Assembly (NCBI GenBank): GCA_050739895.1 | Contig: JBOICK010000040.1 | Coordinates: 43,419 to 107,418, forward strand | Reading direction: 5' to 3' | Source: Stenotrophobium sp050739895 | GTDB taxonomy: Bacteria > Pseudomonadota > Gammaproteobacteria > Nevskiales > Nevskiaceae | Length of the DNA stretch: 64,000 nucleotides | Shown here: positions 1 through 9,572 of the stretch, one piece after another | Position numbering within the stretch: the first letter of the stretch is position 1 | Layout of the letters: each line of letters opens with the position of its first letter | Made by a program: the position numbers and the translations under genes | Notes under the pieces: model-generated | Database searches by the model: none | What the model was told of the DNA's origin: nothing | The model's input: only the letters and a program-made list of their open reading frames with translations

Positions 1-18
1 GCGCAAACAACGACTCCA

Positions 19-2133
19 GTGAGTGTGCAAAGCGTGGGTCTTTTGCCTCTTCCTGAGTCACCACCCGACAGAACGATGCACAAGCATAAATGGGATGCCG
101 GCCACTTTGCTGTGTTGGGAAATTGTCAAACCGGGCATATGGCGCGCTGCCTCCAAGCATTGGTTGGCGGCAAGATGCCCAAGCAGGAGTGGGTCACTAC
201 AGAAATGCTGGCGGAATGGGAGAGTGGCACTACCAGCCTCGCGCCTCTGTTTGCCCGGCACGAAAAAATATTTATTCAACCTTGGATTTGGGCACCGCTG
301 GTCAAGCGATATGCGGCATACAAAAATCAGGTTGTGCTTTACCCGTCCATCGGTTTCATGGCCTCTCACCCGGATCTGGTTCCTGTCGTCATCAAGCGCA
401 CGGGCACTGCCTTCGAAGATGGACCCGCTATGCGCTGCAACTCTTCCCTGATTTTTCTTGGCTGGAAAGCCGGACTGAGCGCCCAGGAAACAGCACGCTT
501 GTTCAGGCGCGACATTTACCAAGGACTAGGCTTTTTCGATTTCTGGAAAAGCTCAGCCGCCGCATTGCTCGAAGAAGGCCAAACTGCCGGATTGCCTCTG
601 GATGATCTCCTCGCTCAATGGAGCAGGCAGGGTTGTTTCATGCACTGCCATGTGCATCCAAAACTGTCGGCAATTGCGGATATTGCCAAGCTGCTGCTCA
701 AGCGGCTCAACATTCCCATGATCCCCGGCGACCCTGTTGAGTTCACGCACGATTATCTGGCGAACGGTATCGTCTGGCCGGTCTACCCTGAAGTGGGCGA
801 AGTCCTTGGTTGCGCTGGAAGCTACGCGTTCAAGCTGGGTTCTCTTTACTACTCACCGGATACACCGGTGCATATTCTCGGACTGGAAGAATTCATCGAA
901 CGATCGTTTGCCGCGTATTCAAAATACTCGCCGGATGAACTGACATGCCCGCGCCTTGAGTCTGATGGATACCGCGCGCTGCTGAATCAGTTGCAAAATA
1001 GCAAGGAAATACTGGTTCCTGCTGTTGAAGCTGCGCCTGTTTCGCAAGCGCGGGTATCGTCAAGTTCCACGCACAGCGGTAAGGATCATCCATACCGCGA
1101 CCTGCCGCCTGAGCGCTTCTGGCGTCGTGCGATCGAGAATGTGCGCGCCGAACAAGTTGACCCTGTTATCCGGACCAAATTCAAGATTACTCCTGTCACA
1201 TGTATTGCCACAGCTGGGAGCTGTTTTGCACAACGCATTTCAGAAAGACTCGGCGACCGCGGGTTCAATTTTCTGCAAGCGGAAACTCCGCCTGCCGACA
1301 TGGCTGCATCAGAAGCGGCCCGCCTCAATTACGGCGCCTTCTCGGCCCGATTCGGGTTCCTCTACACCGCACGCCAGCTTCGCCAGTTGATCGAACGCGC
1401 TTATGGTGACTTCACGCCCGCCAACAGTGTCTGGCAGCTTGAGAATGGCCGCTTCGTGGACCCCTTTCGGCCGCGCGTAGAGCCGGACGGATTCCGCTCT
1501 GTGGAGGAACTTGAAAGTTCGCGCACGCAACATTTATCGGCAGTACGCAGGATGTTTGAAACGCTCGATGTCTTTATTTTTACACTGGGACTGACAGAGT
1601 CCTGGCGCGATAAAACTGACGGCGCCGTATTCCCGATCGCCCCCGGCGTTGCCGGAGGAACGATGGACTTCAAGCGCTATGAGTTTGTGAACTTCACAGT
1701 CAGCGAAGTGGATGATGACCTGCAGAAATTCATGATTCTCCTTTCAAAAATAAACCCGGCTGCACGTGTCATCCTGACTGTGTCGCCTGTGCCGCTGGTC
1801 GCCACTTACGCCGATAAGCATGTGCTCACCTCAACGATGTACAGCAAGTCCGTACTGAGAGTCGCTGCCGATCAGATCGCACAACGCCACCCCAACTGTG
1901 ATTATTTTCCCTCATATGAAATCATCGCGGGGAGCTTCAATCGTGGCCAGTACTTTGGCAATGATCTGCGTGCTGTTACGCCTGCCGGCGTTGATCATGT
2001 CATGCGGCTGTTTTTTGGACACTATGCACCCACTGCCGGAAGTGAATCCATTGATGCCGGGATGCTGGCCGAAGCCCGCAAGAACATCAGCTTTCTGTGC
2101 GATGAGGAGCTGCTTGCCGCAGCATCACAGTAA
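19..2133 (+). CDS. WcbI-GSCFA fusion, polysaccharide biosynthesis protein
   Basis: The protein has two domains. Residues ~28-300 resemble the WcbI capsule-biosynthesis family (AVLGNCQTGH at ~31-40 and a Cys/His-rich stretch CFMHCHVHP at ~206-214). Residues ~355-690 are a GSCFA domain, named for the motif GSCFA seen at 400-404. WcbI is required for capsule in Burkholderia pseudomallei and has an acetyltransferase-like/CoA-binding fold; GSCFA proteins are thought to be SGNH-hydrolase-like. A role in modifying (for example acylating) the capsular glycan is inferred. The frame is open to the left window edge, so GTG 19 is not secure; ATG 76 or an upstream start is possible. The gene is followed after 5 bp by the GT8-like gene in the same operon. 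Confidence 0.8.
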   Translation: MSVQSVGLLPLPESPPDRTMHKHKWDAGHFAVLGNCQTGHMARCLQALVGGKMPKQEWVTTEMLAEWESGTTSLAPLFARHEKIFIQPWIWAPLVKRYAAYKNQVVLYPSIGFMASHPDLVPVVIKRTGTAFEDGPAMRCNSSLIFLGWKAGLSAQETARLFRRDIYQGLGFFDFWKSSAAALLEEGQTAGLPLDDLLAQWSRQGCFMHCHVHPKLSAIADIAKLLLKRLNIPMIPGDPVEFTHDYLANGIVWPVYPEVGEVLGCAGSYAFKLGSLYYSPDTPVHILGLEEFIERSFAAYSKYSPDELTCPRLESDGYRALLNQLQNSKEILVPAVEAAPVSQARVSSSSTHSGKDHPYRDLPPERFWRRAIENVRAEQVDPVIRTKFKITPVTCIATAGSCFAQRISERLGDRGFNFLQAETPPADMAASEAARLNYGAFSARFGFLYTARQLRQLIERAYGDFTPANSVWQLENGRFVDPFRPRVEPDGFRSVEELESSRTQHLSAVRRMFETLDVFIFTLGLTESWRDKTDGAVFPIAPGVAGGTMDFKRYEFVNFTVSEVDDDLQKFMILLSKINPAARVILTVSPVPLVATYADKHVLTSTMYSKSVLRVAADQIAQRHPNCDYFPSYEIIAGSFNRGQYFGNDLRAVTPAGVDHVMRLFFGHYAPTAGSESIDAGMLAEARKNISFLCDEELLAAASQ

Positions 2134-2138
2134 ATGAT

Positions 2139-3161
2139 ATGACCACCCAAATAGCACACCAAAAACATCTGCAGCGCACGCAATCGGCATCACCGGACAG
2201 AAGGGGGGGGCTCGCTTTCTGCAGCATTGCCACGCCCAGTCATGTGCCACAGGCTGTTGCATGTCTGCAAAGTATTCATCGATACCACGAAGACGCCCGA
2301 TACTTTCTCTTGTTGGTAAATGCAGAAGGACAACAAGTCTCATCGCTGCCGGATACGACTGAAGCACTCTCAATAGAAGACTGCGTCGGAGCGGATGATC
2401 TGAGGATGATGCGCAAACGCTATTCGATTACCGAGCTCTGTTTCGCGGTAAAACCTTTTCTCATAGCCACACTGCTTGAGGCTGGCATGGATCAGGTGCA
2501 TTACCTTGACAGTGACTGTCTGGCCTTCAACTGCATGACACCGCTGGTTTTAGATCTGGCAAACGCCGATCTGCTGTTGACACCCCACTGTCTGAGTCCT
2601 GTACCTGAAGACGGTCAGAGCCCCAGTGCGCTCACTCTGCTCAAGGCAGGCACGTTCAATGCCGGCTACATTAGTGTTCGCAGAACAGGGCAGGGAGCCG
2701 ACTTTGTGGCCTGGCTATCGTCAATGACTATTCGTTACGCCAAAAACGCTCCTAAAGAAGGCATGTGCGGCGACCAAAGATGGCTGGATCTGACTCCCGC
2801 GCTGTTTCCTGGCATGGCGATATGTCGGCATCCCGGGGCAAACGTCGCCTACTGGAATCTGCACGAGAGGAAAGTGTTGCGGGATTCAGAAGGCCACTTT
2901 CGGGTCAACGACCAAGCACTGATTTTTTTTCATTTCAGTGGCCATGTCGCAACTCATCCAACGCAATTATCCAAGCACCAGAATCGTCATCCCCTGATTC
3001 CCGGATCCCACCTACATGAATTGGTCGAATTCTACCGCTCTCATCTACCGTCCGATTCAGAGCGCACTCCGGGAAAACAGCGTTACCTGCCCACAGTGCT
3101 TGGCCGGATGACTCGGTTACAATCAGCGGTTAGCCGCAATCCCCACGAGAAAAAGAAATGA
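2139..3161 (+). CDS. GT8-like glycosyltransferase
   Basis: The 340-residue protein has a GT-A-like nucleotide-sugar domain. It starts with GLAFCSIATPSHV (~24-36), and a DxD metal/sugar-nucleotide site lies at YLDSD (~122-126), as in family 8-like transferases. Residues near FNAGYISVRR and CGDQRWLD fit the acceptor/donor region of this fold. It probably adds one sugar during capsule assembly in the cytoplasm; donor and linkage cannot be read from sequence. ATG 2139 follows the preceding stop by 5 bp, and the 3' end overlaps the methyltransferase start by 4 bp (ATGA), so translation is probably coupled. The C-terminal ~40 residues are polar and look non-catalytic. Confidence 0.7.
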   Translation: MTTQIAHQKHLQRTQSASPDRRGGLAFCSIATPSHVPQAVACLQSIHRYHEDARYFLLLVNAEGQQVSSLPDTTEALSIEDCVGADDLRMMRKRYSITELCFAVKPFLIATLLEAGMDQVHYLDSDCLAFNCMTPLVLDLANADLLLTPHCLSPVPEDGQSPSALTLLKAGTFNAGYISVRRTGQGADFVAWLSSMTIRYAKNAPKEGMCGDQRWLDLTPALFPGMAICRHPGANVAYWNLHERKVLRDSEGHFRVNDQALIFFHFSGHVATHPTQLSKHQNRHPLIPGSHLHELVEFYRSHLPSDSERTPGKQRYLPTVLGRMTRLQSAVSRNPHEKKK

Positions 3162-4036
3162 CCGACACGGCCAAAACAAAAGGACAGAAGGCTCCTGCGA
3201 TGGTTTGGCGAAATCCTTTAAAGGGCCTGTTGCAGGATGTGCTTGGTAGTTACAAACACGACTTTATCGCGATACTCAGGAGGGAACTGACAGCGCGACT
3301 TGCTCAGCACAAGATGGAAGTCGCCGATATGCTTCGAAGTGAAGTCGGTGCGGCCACTGAGGTTCTGCGCTCAGAAGTGCACCGAATGATTCAAATTCAT
3401 AATGAATCAGAAGCTGGCCAGTACCGAAACATTCCATTCGCCGCACAACGTCTGGCACTGCTTGAAAGCGCTGAGTTTGTGAAAAAGCACATGCTGAAAG
3501 CTGAAAATTTCAGTCATCCTCATGGGACTCTGGAACATGCTCTTTCGCTATCCCCCAAAGGGGGGCTCGCACTTGAATTTGGCGTTTATAGTGGCTCAAC
3601 TCTGAAAATTATTGCTGCGGCGCGCGAGGGCAAAGTCTACGGATTTGATTCCTTCCAAGGCTTGCCCGAAACTTGGCGCAGTGGCTTTCCGACGGGCGCA
3701 TTTGCCGTGGATGAACTACCCGTTGTGGAAGGCGCAGAGTTGGTCGCGGGTTGGTTCGACGATACGCTGCCAAAATTTCTCGAGCAGCACGATGATGTCA
3801 TTGATTTCTTGCACGTGGACTGTGATCTCTATTCGTCGACCAAGACCGTGCTTGATCTCGCGGGGTCGCGACTGCGCCCTGGCAGCATCGTGATGTTCGA
3901 CGAATACTTCAACTATTCAGGATGGCAACAGCACGAGTACAAGGCATGGATGGAATATGTTGAGCGCACCGATCTGCGCTTTACTTACGAAGCGTATACG
4001 CTTAACAACGAGCAGGTGGTGGTGCGAATCATTTGA
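3158..4036 (+). CDS. class I SAM-dependent methyltransferase (TylF/MycF-like)
   Basis: The SAM-binding motif I is at LALEFGVYSGST (~137-148), followed by the acidic strand YGFDSFQGLP (~161-170). A metal/substrate region LHVDCDLYSST and an MFDEYFNY motif match the TylF/MycF-type macrocin O-methyltransferase-like family, whose members often methylate sugars. The first ~90 residues are a charged, helical, possibly coiled-coil extension absent from the minimal family. The gene overlaps the preceding glycosyltransferase by 4 bp, so O-methylation of a capsule sugar is the likely role. It converges on the HAD gene, leaving only 7 bp between stop codons. Confidence 0.75.
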   Translation: MTDTAKTKGQKAPAMVWRNPLKGLLQDVLGSYKHDFIAILRRELTARLAQHKMEVADMLRSEVGAATEVLRSEVHRMIQIHNESEAGQYRNIPFAAQRLALLESAEFVKKHMLKAENFSHPHGTLEHALSLSPKGGLALEFGVYSGSTLKIIAAAREGKVYGFDSFQGLPETWRSGFPTGAFAVDELPVVEGAELVAGWFDDTLPKFLEQHDDVIDFLHVDCDLYSSTKTVLDLAGSRLRPGSIVMFDEYFNYSGWQQHEYKAWMEYVERTDLRFTYEAYTLNNEQVVVRII

Positions 4037-4043
4037 TGTCTGG

Positions 4044-5924
4044 CTATTTCGTCGCACTGAACCAGCGATTAAGCAGCAAGGGCCTGGCCGTAGTGGGCTG
4101 ATCGAATACGCCGCGCCCGAACAGTTCATTGTGTTTGAGCCGAGCTAGTGCTGCTGAGATAATCATGGGGGTACGATTAACGATTCCGGCCCAGGCGGTC
4201 AGTCCCACTTCTCGCAACTCACCGCTGCTGAGTGCATGGATGTCAATCTGTTTCGACCAGATTCGCATCCCGAGCAGAATACCTGCCTGGATATGTGACA
4301 CGGTGTCGAAGGACACTGCGTTCTCACTTTCATTAGAGTGACGCCTGCTGTGAACAATACCATCTGCTCCACGCTCGTATCCTGTGACGCTGCCTTCAGG
4401 AGAATTGCTCAGCATCTCTATCAGTGGCAGGTTACAAAAAAGTCTGGAATTTTCTGAAGCAAGATTAAGGTTAGGGCCAAAAGCAGTTTTGCTGACATTG
4501 CAAGGCTGCGGATTCAGGAATTTCTGCAGACCCAGATAGTAGCCACAGAAATGCGTGCTTGGAATGATGGTTGCGATATTGTCCTGAACCGTGCCCCGCC
4601 AACCAACATCCACAACACCGATGCGTTGGCCACTCCCGGTCATGCCTTGTTGCCCAAGATAATCCAACAGCAATGACTTTTTTTCCTGCACGAGCTGTGT
4701 CAGAGCCTGGCGGCAGTCATCATCCTGCAACAGTTTGCACACTCTCTCATCCAGCCACGGGTGCAGCAACGGCGTTTCCCAATCGATCCCATATCGCTGA
4801 CAACCACTGACCACAACTCCTGCATCCAAGCCCAGTGATTGCGCCCAAGTCTTGATTGACTGCGGATCATACGCACGCCATAGCCGCTGCATCTCAACTA
4901 CGGATATCTCGGTGAGCGAAGCACTGAAGGTGGCGATACGACTGACTTCGAGTATTTGCGGCGCTGGTGTCGCAACGTTCAACCTGCCGATGCCATCTCG
5001 TAGTGCTTGATAGACCTTGGCAAAGAATTCACCTTCCCTCGTGAAGAAAAACAGCTGTCCAACTTGGTCACGCCTTGCCGATTCAAGGATGAACAGTGCA
5101 AAGCCTGCGAATAGCGGCGCCAGTTCGAGGCCATGATTGAAACATTTTCTGATCCTGCGATCAGATATCGATGGGGCGGCGTCACGACATGCGCGCTGGA
5201 TGCTGCGATACAGTGCTTCACGGTCGTACAAGAACGCACCACGGGATTTTCTATTGCGCTCTTCGTTAGAAGATCGATAAAGCCGGGCAACCATTCCCAG
5301 ACTTCTGGGTACTTTGACATCAGACTTGGCGTTGTCACCAATATGAAAATGCTGCTGTGGAGCGATGTTGTATCGCTTGTGCAGCGCCTGATAGATACGG
5401 CCTGATCGCTTGTTACGGCCAAGATCACAAGAACTGTAGCCGCCATTGAAATACTGCGCCATTCCCTTCGATTCAAGAAGTGTAGAAAGGCGTTCTGCAG
5501 ACATGTAGAAATCAGAGAGGAACAACGTCGTTTCAGCTGGGTTCTGCTTCAGAACCGCGTCGATGCCAGGGTCACGATACGAAACTGATTGCTCCTGTAA
5601 AAATTCCTCTGCTTCTAATTTATCAATGATGGATGCAACTTCTAGCTGTCCAGGCTCCATTGAGCGAGTGATCCACTCATGCAGCACATCTCTCAGGCTG
5701 TACTCGTCATCGCGTGAAGGGTTCGCGGCGGAAGCGCGCGCCAATTCATGCTCAGTGCTCAGACGCAACTCCAACAAACTGCGTGGGTCACGCAAGCTCG
5801 GTCGGATTTCGCTCCAGTAGCAAAAGAGCAAGTGATTAGCCGTGTGCAGCTTGACCGCATCAGGGTGACATTCGCGGCGCAAGAGCGTATCCCAGACATC
5901 TACCGTGCGCAGTCTGAATCGCAT
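4044..5924 (-). CDS. HAD-superfamily predicted hydrolase (COG5610-like)
   Basis: The N-terminal ~220 residues form a HAD domain: motif I is TVDVWDTLLRR near residue 10 (nucleophile and acid Asp), motif II is LFLSDFYMS, and motif IV is HIGDNAKSDV. The C-terminal ~400 residues belong to the long extension typical of polysaccharide-cluster HAD proteins, with a second conserved region around GVVDVGWRGTVQDN. Such genes sit in O-antigen and capsule clusters, but their reaction is not established; phosphatase activity on a sugar phosphate is only a family-level inference. This is the last gene of the minus-strand capsule operon, 11 bp after glf. Confidence 0.7.
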   Translation of the reverse strand: MRFRLRTVDVWDTLLRRECHPDAVKLHTANHLLFCYWSEIRPSLRDPRSLLELRLSTEHELARASAANPSRDDEYSLRDVLHEWITRSMEPGQLEVASIIDKLEAEEFLQEQSVSYRDPGIDAVLKQNPAETTLFLSDFYMSAERLSTLLESKGMAQYFNGGYSSCDLGRNKRSGRIYQALHKRYNIAPQQHFHIGDNAKSDVKVPRSLGMVARLYRSSNEERNRKSRGAFLYDREALYRSIQRACRDAAPSISDRRIRKCFNHGLELAPLFAGFALFILESARRDQVGQLFFFTREGEFFAKVYQALRDGIGRLNVATPAPQILEVSRIATFSASLTEISVVEMQRLWRAYDPQSIKTWAQSLGLDAGVVVSGCQRYGIDWETPLLHPWLDERVCKLLQDDDCRQALTQLVQEKKSLLLDYLGQQGMTGSGQRIGVVDVGWRGTVQDNIATIIPSTHFCGYYLGLQKFLNPQPCNVSKTAFGPNLNLASENSRLFCNLPLIEMLSNSPEGSVTGYERGADGIVHSRRHSNESENAVSFDTVSHIQAGILLGMRIWSKQIDIHALSSGELREVGLTAWAGIVNRTPMIISAALARLKHNELFGRGVFDQPTTARPLLLNRWFSATK

Positions 5925-5935
5925 CAGACCTTGAC

Positions 5936-7093
5936 TCAGGACGGGTCGACGTACATCGGGTGCAGTGGGCGTCCTTCCACCAAAGCCCGCTTCATCGCGT
6001 CGGCTGTTTCCAGTGCTTCCTTGATCGTGACATCCATATCCAGATAGCGGTAAGTGCCCAGACGGCCGACAAAAGTCACGCCCGCTTGTTTCTGTGCAAG
6101 CGCAAGATACGCAGACAGTCGTTGTTTATCATTGACCAAGCGGATCGGATAGTAGGGTTCGTCGCCTACCTCACAGGCACGACTGTACTCACGATAGACG
6201 ACGGTGCCTTCATGCTTCTCCCACGGAGAAAAATACTTGTGCTCGGTAACGCGAGTGTAAGGGACATCGACGTCGCAGTAATTGATCACCGCATTGCCCT
6301 GATAATCACCTTTGTCGACTAAGCGCTCAAAGTCCAGCGTCCGATAACCCAGATGTCCGTGCACAAATCCGAACCAAGCATCGAGTGGTCCCGACCAGAT
6401 TACATGCGCATGGCCGCTGTCACAACCTGCGGGCATCTCCGTTCCGAGATGCAATGATATGAGTGGATGATCCAGTATTCGCGCTATTGCCGTGCTATAT
6501 CCATACTCGGGCATGCCCTGATAGCGATGCGCGTAATAATTGTCATCGTAATTAAACCGTACCGGTAGCCGCTTGAGAATGCTCGCCGGTAATTCGGTGG
6601 GTGAAACGCCCCACTGCTTGCGGGTATAGCCTTCGAAAAAAGCGTGATAAAGATCGGGTCCCACAAAACGTAATGCCTGTTCCTCGAATGTCGCCGGCTG
6701 TGCAATCGAAGGATCACCCTGGCTGCGCAAAAATATTTCAGCTTCTCGTGGCGAAAAGGTTTTGCCGTAGAACTGATTAATCGTGTGGAGATTGATCGGC
6801 AGGGAATACACGTGAGCGTTGCTCACAGCCTTCACCCGGTTGGTATAGGGCAACATTCGGGTATATTGGTTGATGTAATCCCAAACTCTTTGATGATCTG
6901 TATGGAAAATGTGCGGGCCGTAAACATGCACCATCACCCCCGTGTCAGCATCGCGCTCGGTGTGGCAATTGCCGGCAACATGCCTGCGACGATCGAAAAT
7001 CGTGACCGTATGCCCTGCCTCTGCCAACTCACGAGCAATGACGGATCCCGATAAACCTGCGCCAACGATGACGAACGCCCTTGATGCTGCCAT
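5936..7093 (-). CDS. glf: UDP-galactopyranose mutase
   Basis: This flavoenzyme interconverts UDP-galactopyranose and UDP-galactofuranose. The Rossmann FAD motif VIVGAGLSGSVIARELAEAG lies at the N-terminus, followed by the family signature HVAGNCHTE. YGPHIFHTD and the C-terminal FVGRLGTYRYLDMD flavin-contact region are also clear. The start at ATG 7093 (385 residues) was chosen because the family begins at the FAD motif; a longer upstream frame only covers the neighbour's 3' end. The ATG shares one base with the stop of the upstream galactofuranosyltransferase (TAATG), which implies translational coupling. It supplies the donor for that enzyme and shows the capsule contains galactofuranose. 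Confidence 0.95.
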   Translation of the reverse strand: MAASRAFVIVGAGLSGSVIARELAEAGHTVTIFDRRRHVAGNCHTERDADTGVMVHVYGPHIFHTDHQRVWDYINQYTRMLPYTNRVKAVSNAHVYSLPINLHTINQFYGKTFSPREAEIFLRSQGDPSIAQPATFEEQALRFVGPDLYHAFFEGYTRKQWGVSPTELPASILKRLPVRFNYDDNYYAHRYQGMPEYGYSTAIARILDHPLISLHLGTEMPAGCDSGHAHVIWSGPLDAWFGFVHGHLGYRTLDFERLVDKGDYQGNAVINYCDVDVPYTRVTEHKYFSPWEKHEGTVVYREYSRACEVGDEPYYPIRLVNDKQRLSAYLALAQKQAGVTFVGRLGTYRYLDMDVTIKEALETADAMKRALVEGRPLHPMYVDPS

Positions 7094-8922
7094 TATTTTT
7101 TCATGCCCAAGTAGCGCATCCAGAATGTAGGTGAAGTCATTTCTGCCTGACCCGCACGCCACTGGGTGCGAACTGCAGCCCAGCGGAATCGCAATCTCAT
7201 CCACTGCAACAGCATGCGCAGCAGTAGATGAAAAAACCTGCGGTGATCGACTTTGCACAACATGCCCTTGCCGGTCGCCGGTTCGTAGTACACCACATGG
7301 GGGCAGCGATAAATTGTGACTAATCGCGTCGAGTGCAGGTGCTCGACGGCCCAGCCCGCATCGACAGGTTCTCGTGCCGGCTTGAAGAAGCTCAGCGGTA
7401 GCAAGTGGCCATTCATGGAAATACGGGCTACCAGTTTTCGTAAAATTGACGGCTTGACTTGCCGCATCATTTTCCCAGGAACAACCATGCGACTGACATC
7501 GACAAGCTTTGTTTTTTGCCTTGCAAGCAATGTGGCATGCAACTCGTCTGCCGCATGATTACTGATGGAAGCACAGCCATCGGTGACTGCCGCCATTCCG
7601 TCGATCATGAACTCGGCGCGCTCATAACGATAGGTGAGCAGTGCTGTCATGATTTCCACTATGACTTGTCGCAAAGCCTGTCTGCCGTTGTCATAGAGCA
7701 TGCTAGTGACGATGCCGTTTCGGGTGTGATAGTACCAGCGCCAGGTGGTGTCTTTTTTTTCGAACTCCTCGTGCCATACCGCCACGCCTAATAGAGAAAC
7801 GGTTCTCAGGTTCGCTCTGTTGCAGCGACGACCCATTTCAACATCGTCCCAACCTACGAAGAATGGGAAAGGCAGGAACTGCTCTTCACCCATGATTAGT
7901 GGATAACAAACAAACCACCAGCCGCAGAATGTCGAATAGCCGGGTTCGTCATAACGGGCAACAGCCTCAATCTTTGTTATGTCGTCATTACCGCGATTGC
8001 TCGAAAATCGCATACCAACAACATTCGCGCTCTTTTCATGCAGGACTTGTCTGCTGGCCATTTTGAGCATGCCGCCGGAAATGACCGTATCCTGCCCCAC
8101 GTAGCCCAGCAGCGTCCGCAAGCGATTGATGGATTGCGGCTCGATCAGCACGTCGTCATCGCAAAACAGGACATGGGTGAATGCCAAGCTACTGCTATAA
8201 GCTTCCAGCACGCCCCGGGCAAAGCCACCTGAGCCGCCATAATTGCGGTTTTGAATGAGTTCAACACCTTCGATGGGCGGAAGGTTCAGTGAGTGGCCAT
8301 TATCGATGACATAAAGCCTGCAGGCACCACCTGCATTCTTGAGTACATGCTGACTGATCAGGTCAATATTGCGCCTGGCGTAGGCTTCCCGCTTGTAGGT
8401 CGGCATCACGATGGCCAAGCGCGGTGAAAAATTCGGCGCCTTATCCGCGTAGTGTTCAAGCTTGTGTAATTCGAAATTATCGCCTTGATGAACCTCGAAT
8501 TCGGGATAGAGAATGCCCCTGTGACCCCTGAGTCCTGGTAGGGTTACATCGAAATCCGAACCAGAACAGGACAAGTAATCTGACCACAACAGACTGCGTC
8601 CCTCGTAGCCATTGTCTGAGTAAATTCTCAAGGTACAGGCACCCTTGAAATTCACTTTCAAAATAATTTGATCAATGCCCGCACTGCCGCACCAGGTCGT
8701 CAGCGAAAACGCGCCAAAGAACGTGCCGAAGTCCAGCAACATCTGATCCGTGGTTCCGGACCGCAAAGCCCGAATGCCACCTGCCGGATCCAGGCGCCAG
8801 AACGTTTTCGGTGCAGCTCGCAAACATAATTCCTCAGGGGTCCCTGTCGCGGTATCCCTCGGCCAGATTGCTGACTGCAGATGATGCATCTTGACTTCGC
8901 AAGGGTGATTCATATCATCCAT
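7093..8922 (-). CDS. GlfT2-like galactofuranosyltransferase
   Basis: The protein is 609 residues. An N-terminal beta-rich domain (~20-160) precedes a GT2-type GT-A domain starting at LAIVMPTYKRE (~169-179). The metal/nucleotide motif is FCDDDV (~253-258), and WDDVEMG (~358-364) and WHEEF (~383-387) match the catalytic-base and metal-His regions of mycobacterial GlfT2. GlfT2 polymerises galactofuranose from UDP-Galf; the adjacent glf gene supports the same donor here. Whether this enzyme is polymerising or adds single residues cannot be told. It lies between kpsT (2 bp gap) and glf (1 bp overlap). Confidence 0.85.
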   Translation of the reverse strand: MDDMNHPCEVKMHHLQSAIWPRDTATGTPEELCLRAAPKTFWRLDPAGGIRALRSGTTDQMLLDFGTFFGAFSLTTWCGSAGIDQIILKVNFKGACTLRIYSDNGYEGRSLLWSDYLSCSGSDFDVTLPGLRGHRGILYPEFEVHQGDNFELHKLEHYADKAPNFSPRLAIVMPTYKREAYARRNIDLISQHVLKNAGGACRLYVIDNGHSLNLPPIEGVELIQNRNYGGSGGFARGVLEAYSSSLAFTHVLFCDDDVLIEPQSINRLRTLLGYVGQDTVISGGMLKMASRQVLHEKSANVVGMRFSSNRGNDDITKIEAVARYDEPGYSTFCGWWFVCYPLIMGEEQFLPFPFFVGWDDVEMGRRCNRANLRTVSLLGVAVWHEEFEKKDTTWRWYYHTRNGIVTSMLYDNGRQALRQVIVEIMTALLTYRYERAEFMIDGMAAVTDGCASISNHAADELHATLLARQKTKLVDVSRMVVPGKMMRQVKPSILRKLVARISMNGHLLPLSFFKPAREPVDAGWAVEHLHSTRLVTIYRCPHVVYYEPATGKGMLCKVDHRRFFHLLLRMLLQWMRLRFRWAAVRTQWRAGQAEMTSPTFWMRYLGMKK

Positions 8923-8924
8923 TT

Positions 8925-9572
8925 TTAAAGCGCTTGATAAATTTCAACAGCGGCCGCTACATCGTCATACCACTGCGCCTTACCGTTAACCAACACTAAT
9001 GCCGCATCGCAAACGCTGCTAATAAACGAGGCGTCATGTGAGGCAATGACCATGGCTCGGTCGACACGCCGGTCAAAAAGATGCTCGCGGCAGCGGGCGT
9101 GAAAGCGCTGATCGCCCACCAGGAGAACCTCATCAATCAGGTAGCAGTCGAATTCAATGGCAATAGACAGGGCAAAGGCCAGACGAGCACGCATTCCCGA
9201 TGAATAGGTTTTAACCGGCTCGTAAAGAAAATCGCCCAACTCCGCAAAATCCTCTACGAAAGCACGCAAACGGCTAAATTCCGTTCTGTAGATTCGGGCG
9301 ATGAATTTGGCATTATCTATGCCAGTGAGACTGCCCTGAAAAGAGCCGGTAAAACCCAGCGGCCACGACACAGACATGCCGTGTTCAACTGTGCCACGAG
9401 TTGGCAGCTCAATTTTTCCAATAAGACGGATCAAAGTCGATTTTCCTGAACCATTACGGCCGAGAAGACCGAGCCTGAATCCGCGCGGAACCGTAAAACT
9501 GACATCGTTGAAAATGACATGTGCCCGTTCATGTCCCGGATAAATCTTCTGCAAGCCGTTTACGCGAATCAT
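8925..9572 (-). CDS. kpsT: capsular polysaccharide ABC exporter, ATP-binding subunit
   Basis: This is the ATPase of a group 2-type capsule exporter. It has Walker A GRNGSGKST (~38-46), signature YSSGMRARLAFA and Walker B CYLIDEVLLVGD with the switch His in ASHDASF. At 215 residues it has KpsT/BexA/CtrD size and lacks the C-terminal carbohydrate-binding extension of O-antigen Wzt, so export is probably coupled to a conserved lipid terminus rather than to a modified chain end. Its ATG overlaps the kpsM stop by 4 bp. Confidence 0.93.
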   Translation of the reverse strand: MIRVNGLQKIYPGHERAHVIFNDVSFTVPRGFRLGLLGRNGSGKSTLIRLIGKIELPTRGTVEHGMSVSWPLGFTGSFQGSLTGIDNAKFIARIYRTEFSRLRAFVEDFAELGDFLYEPVKTYSSGMRARLAFALSIAIEFDCYLIDEVLLVGDQRFHARCREHLFDRRVDRAMVIASHDASFISSVCDAALVLVNGKAQWYDDVAAAVEIYQAL

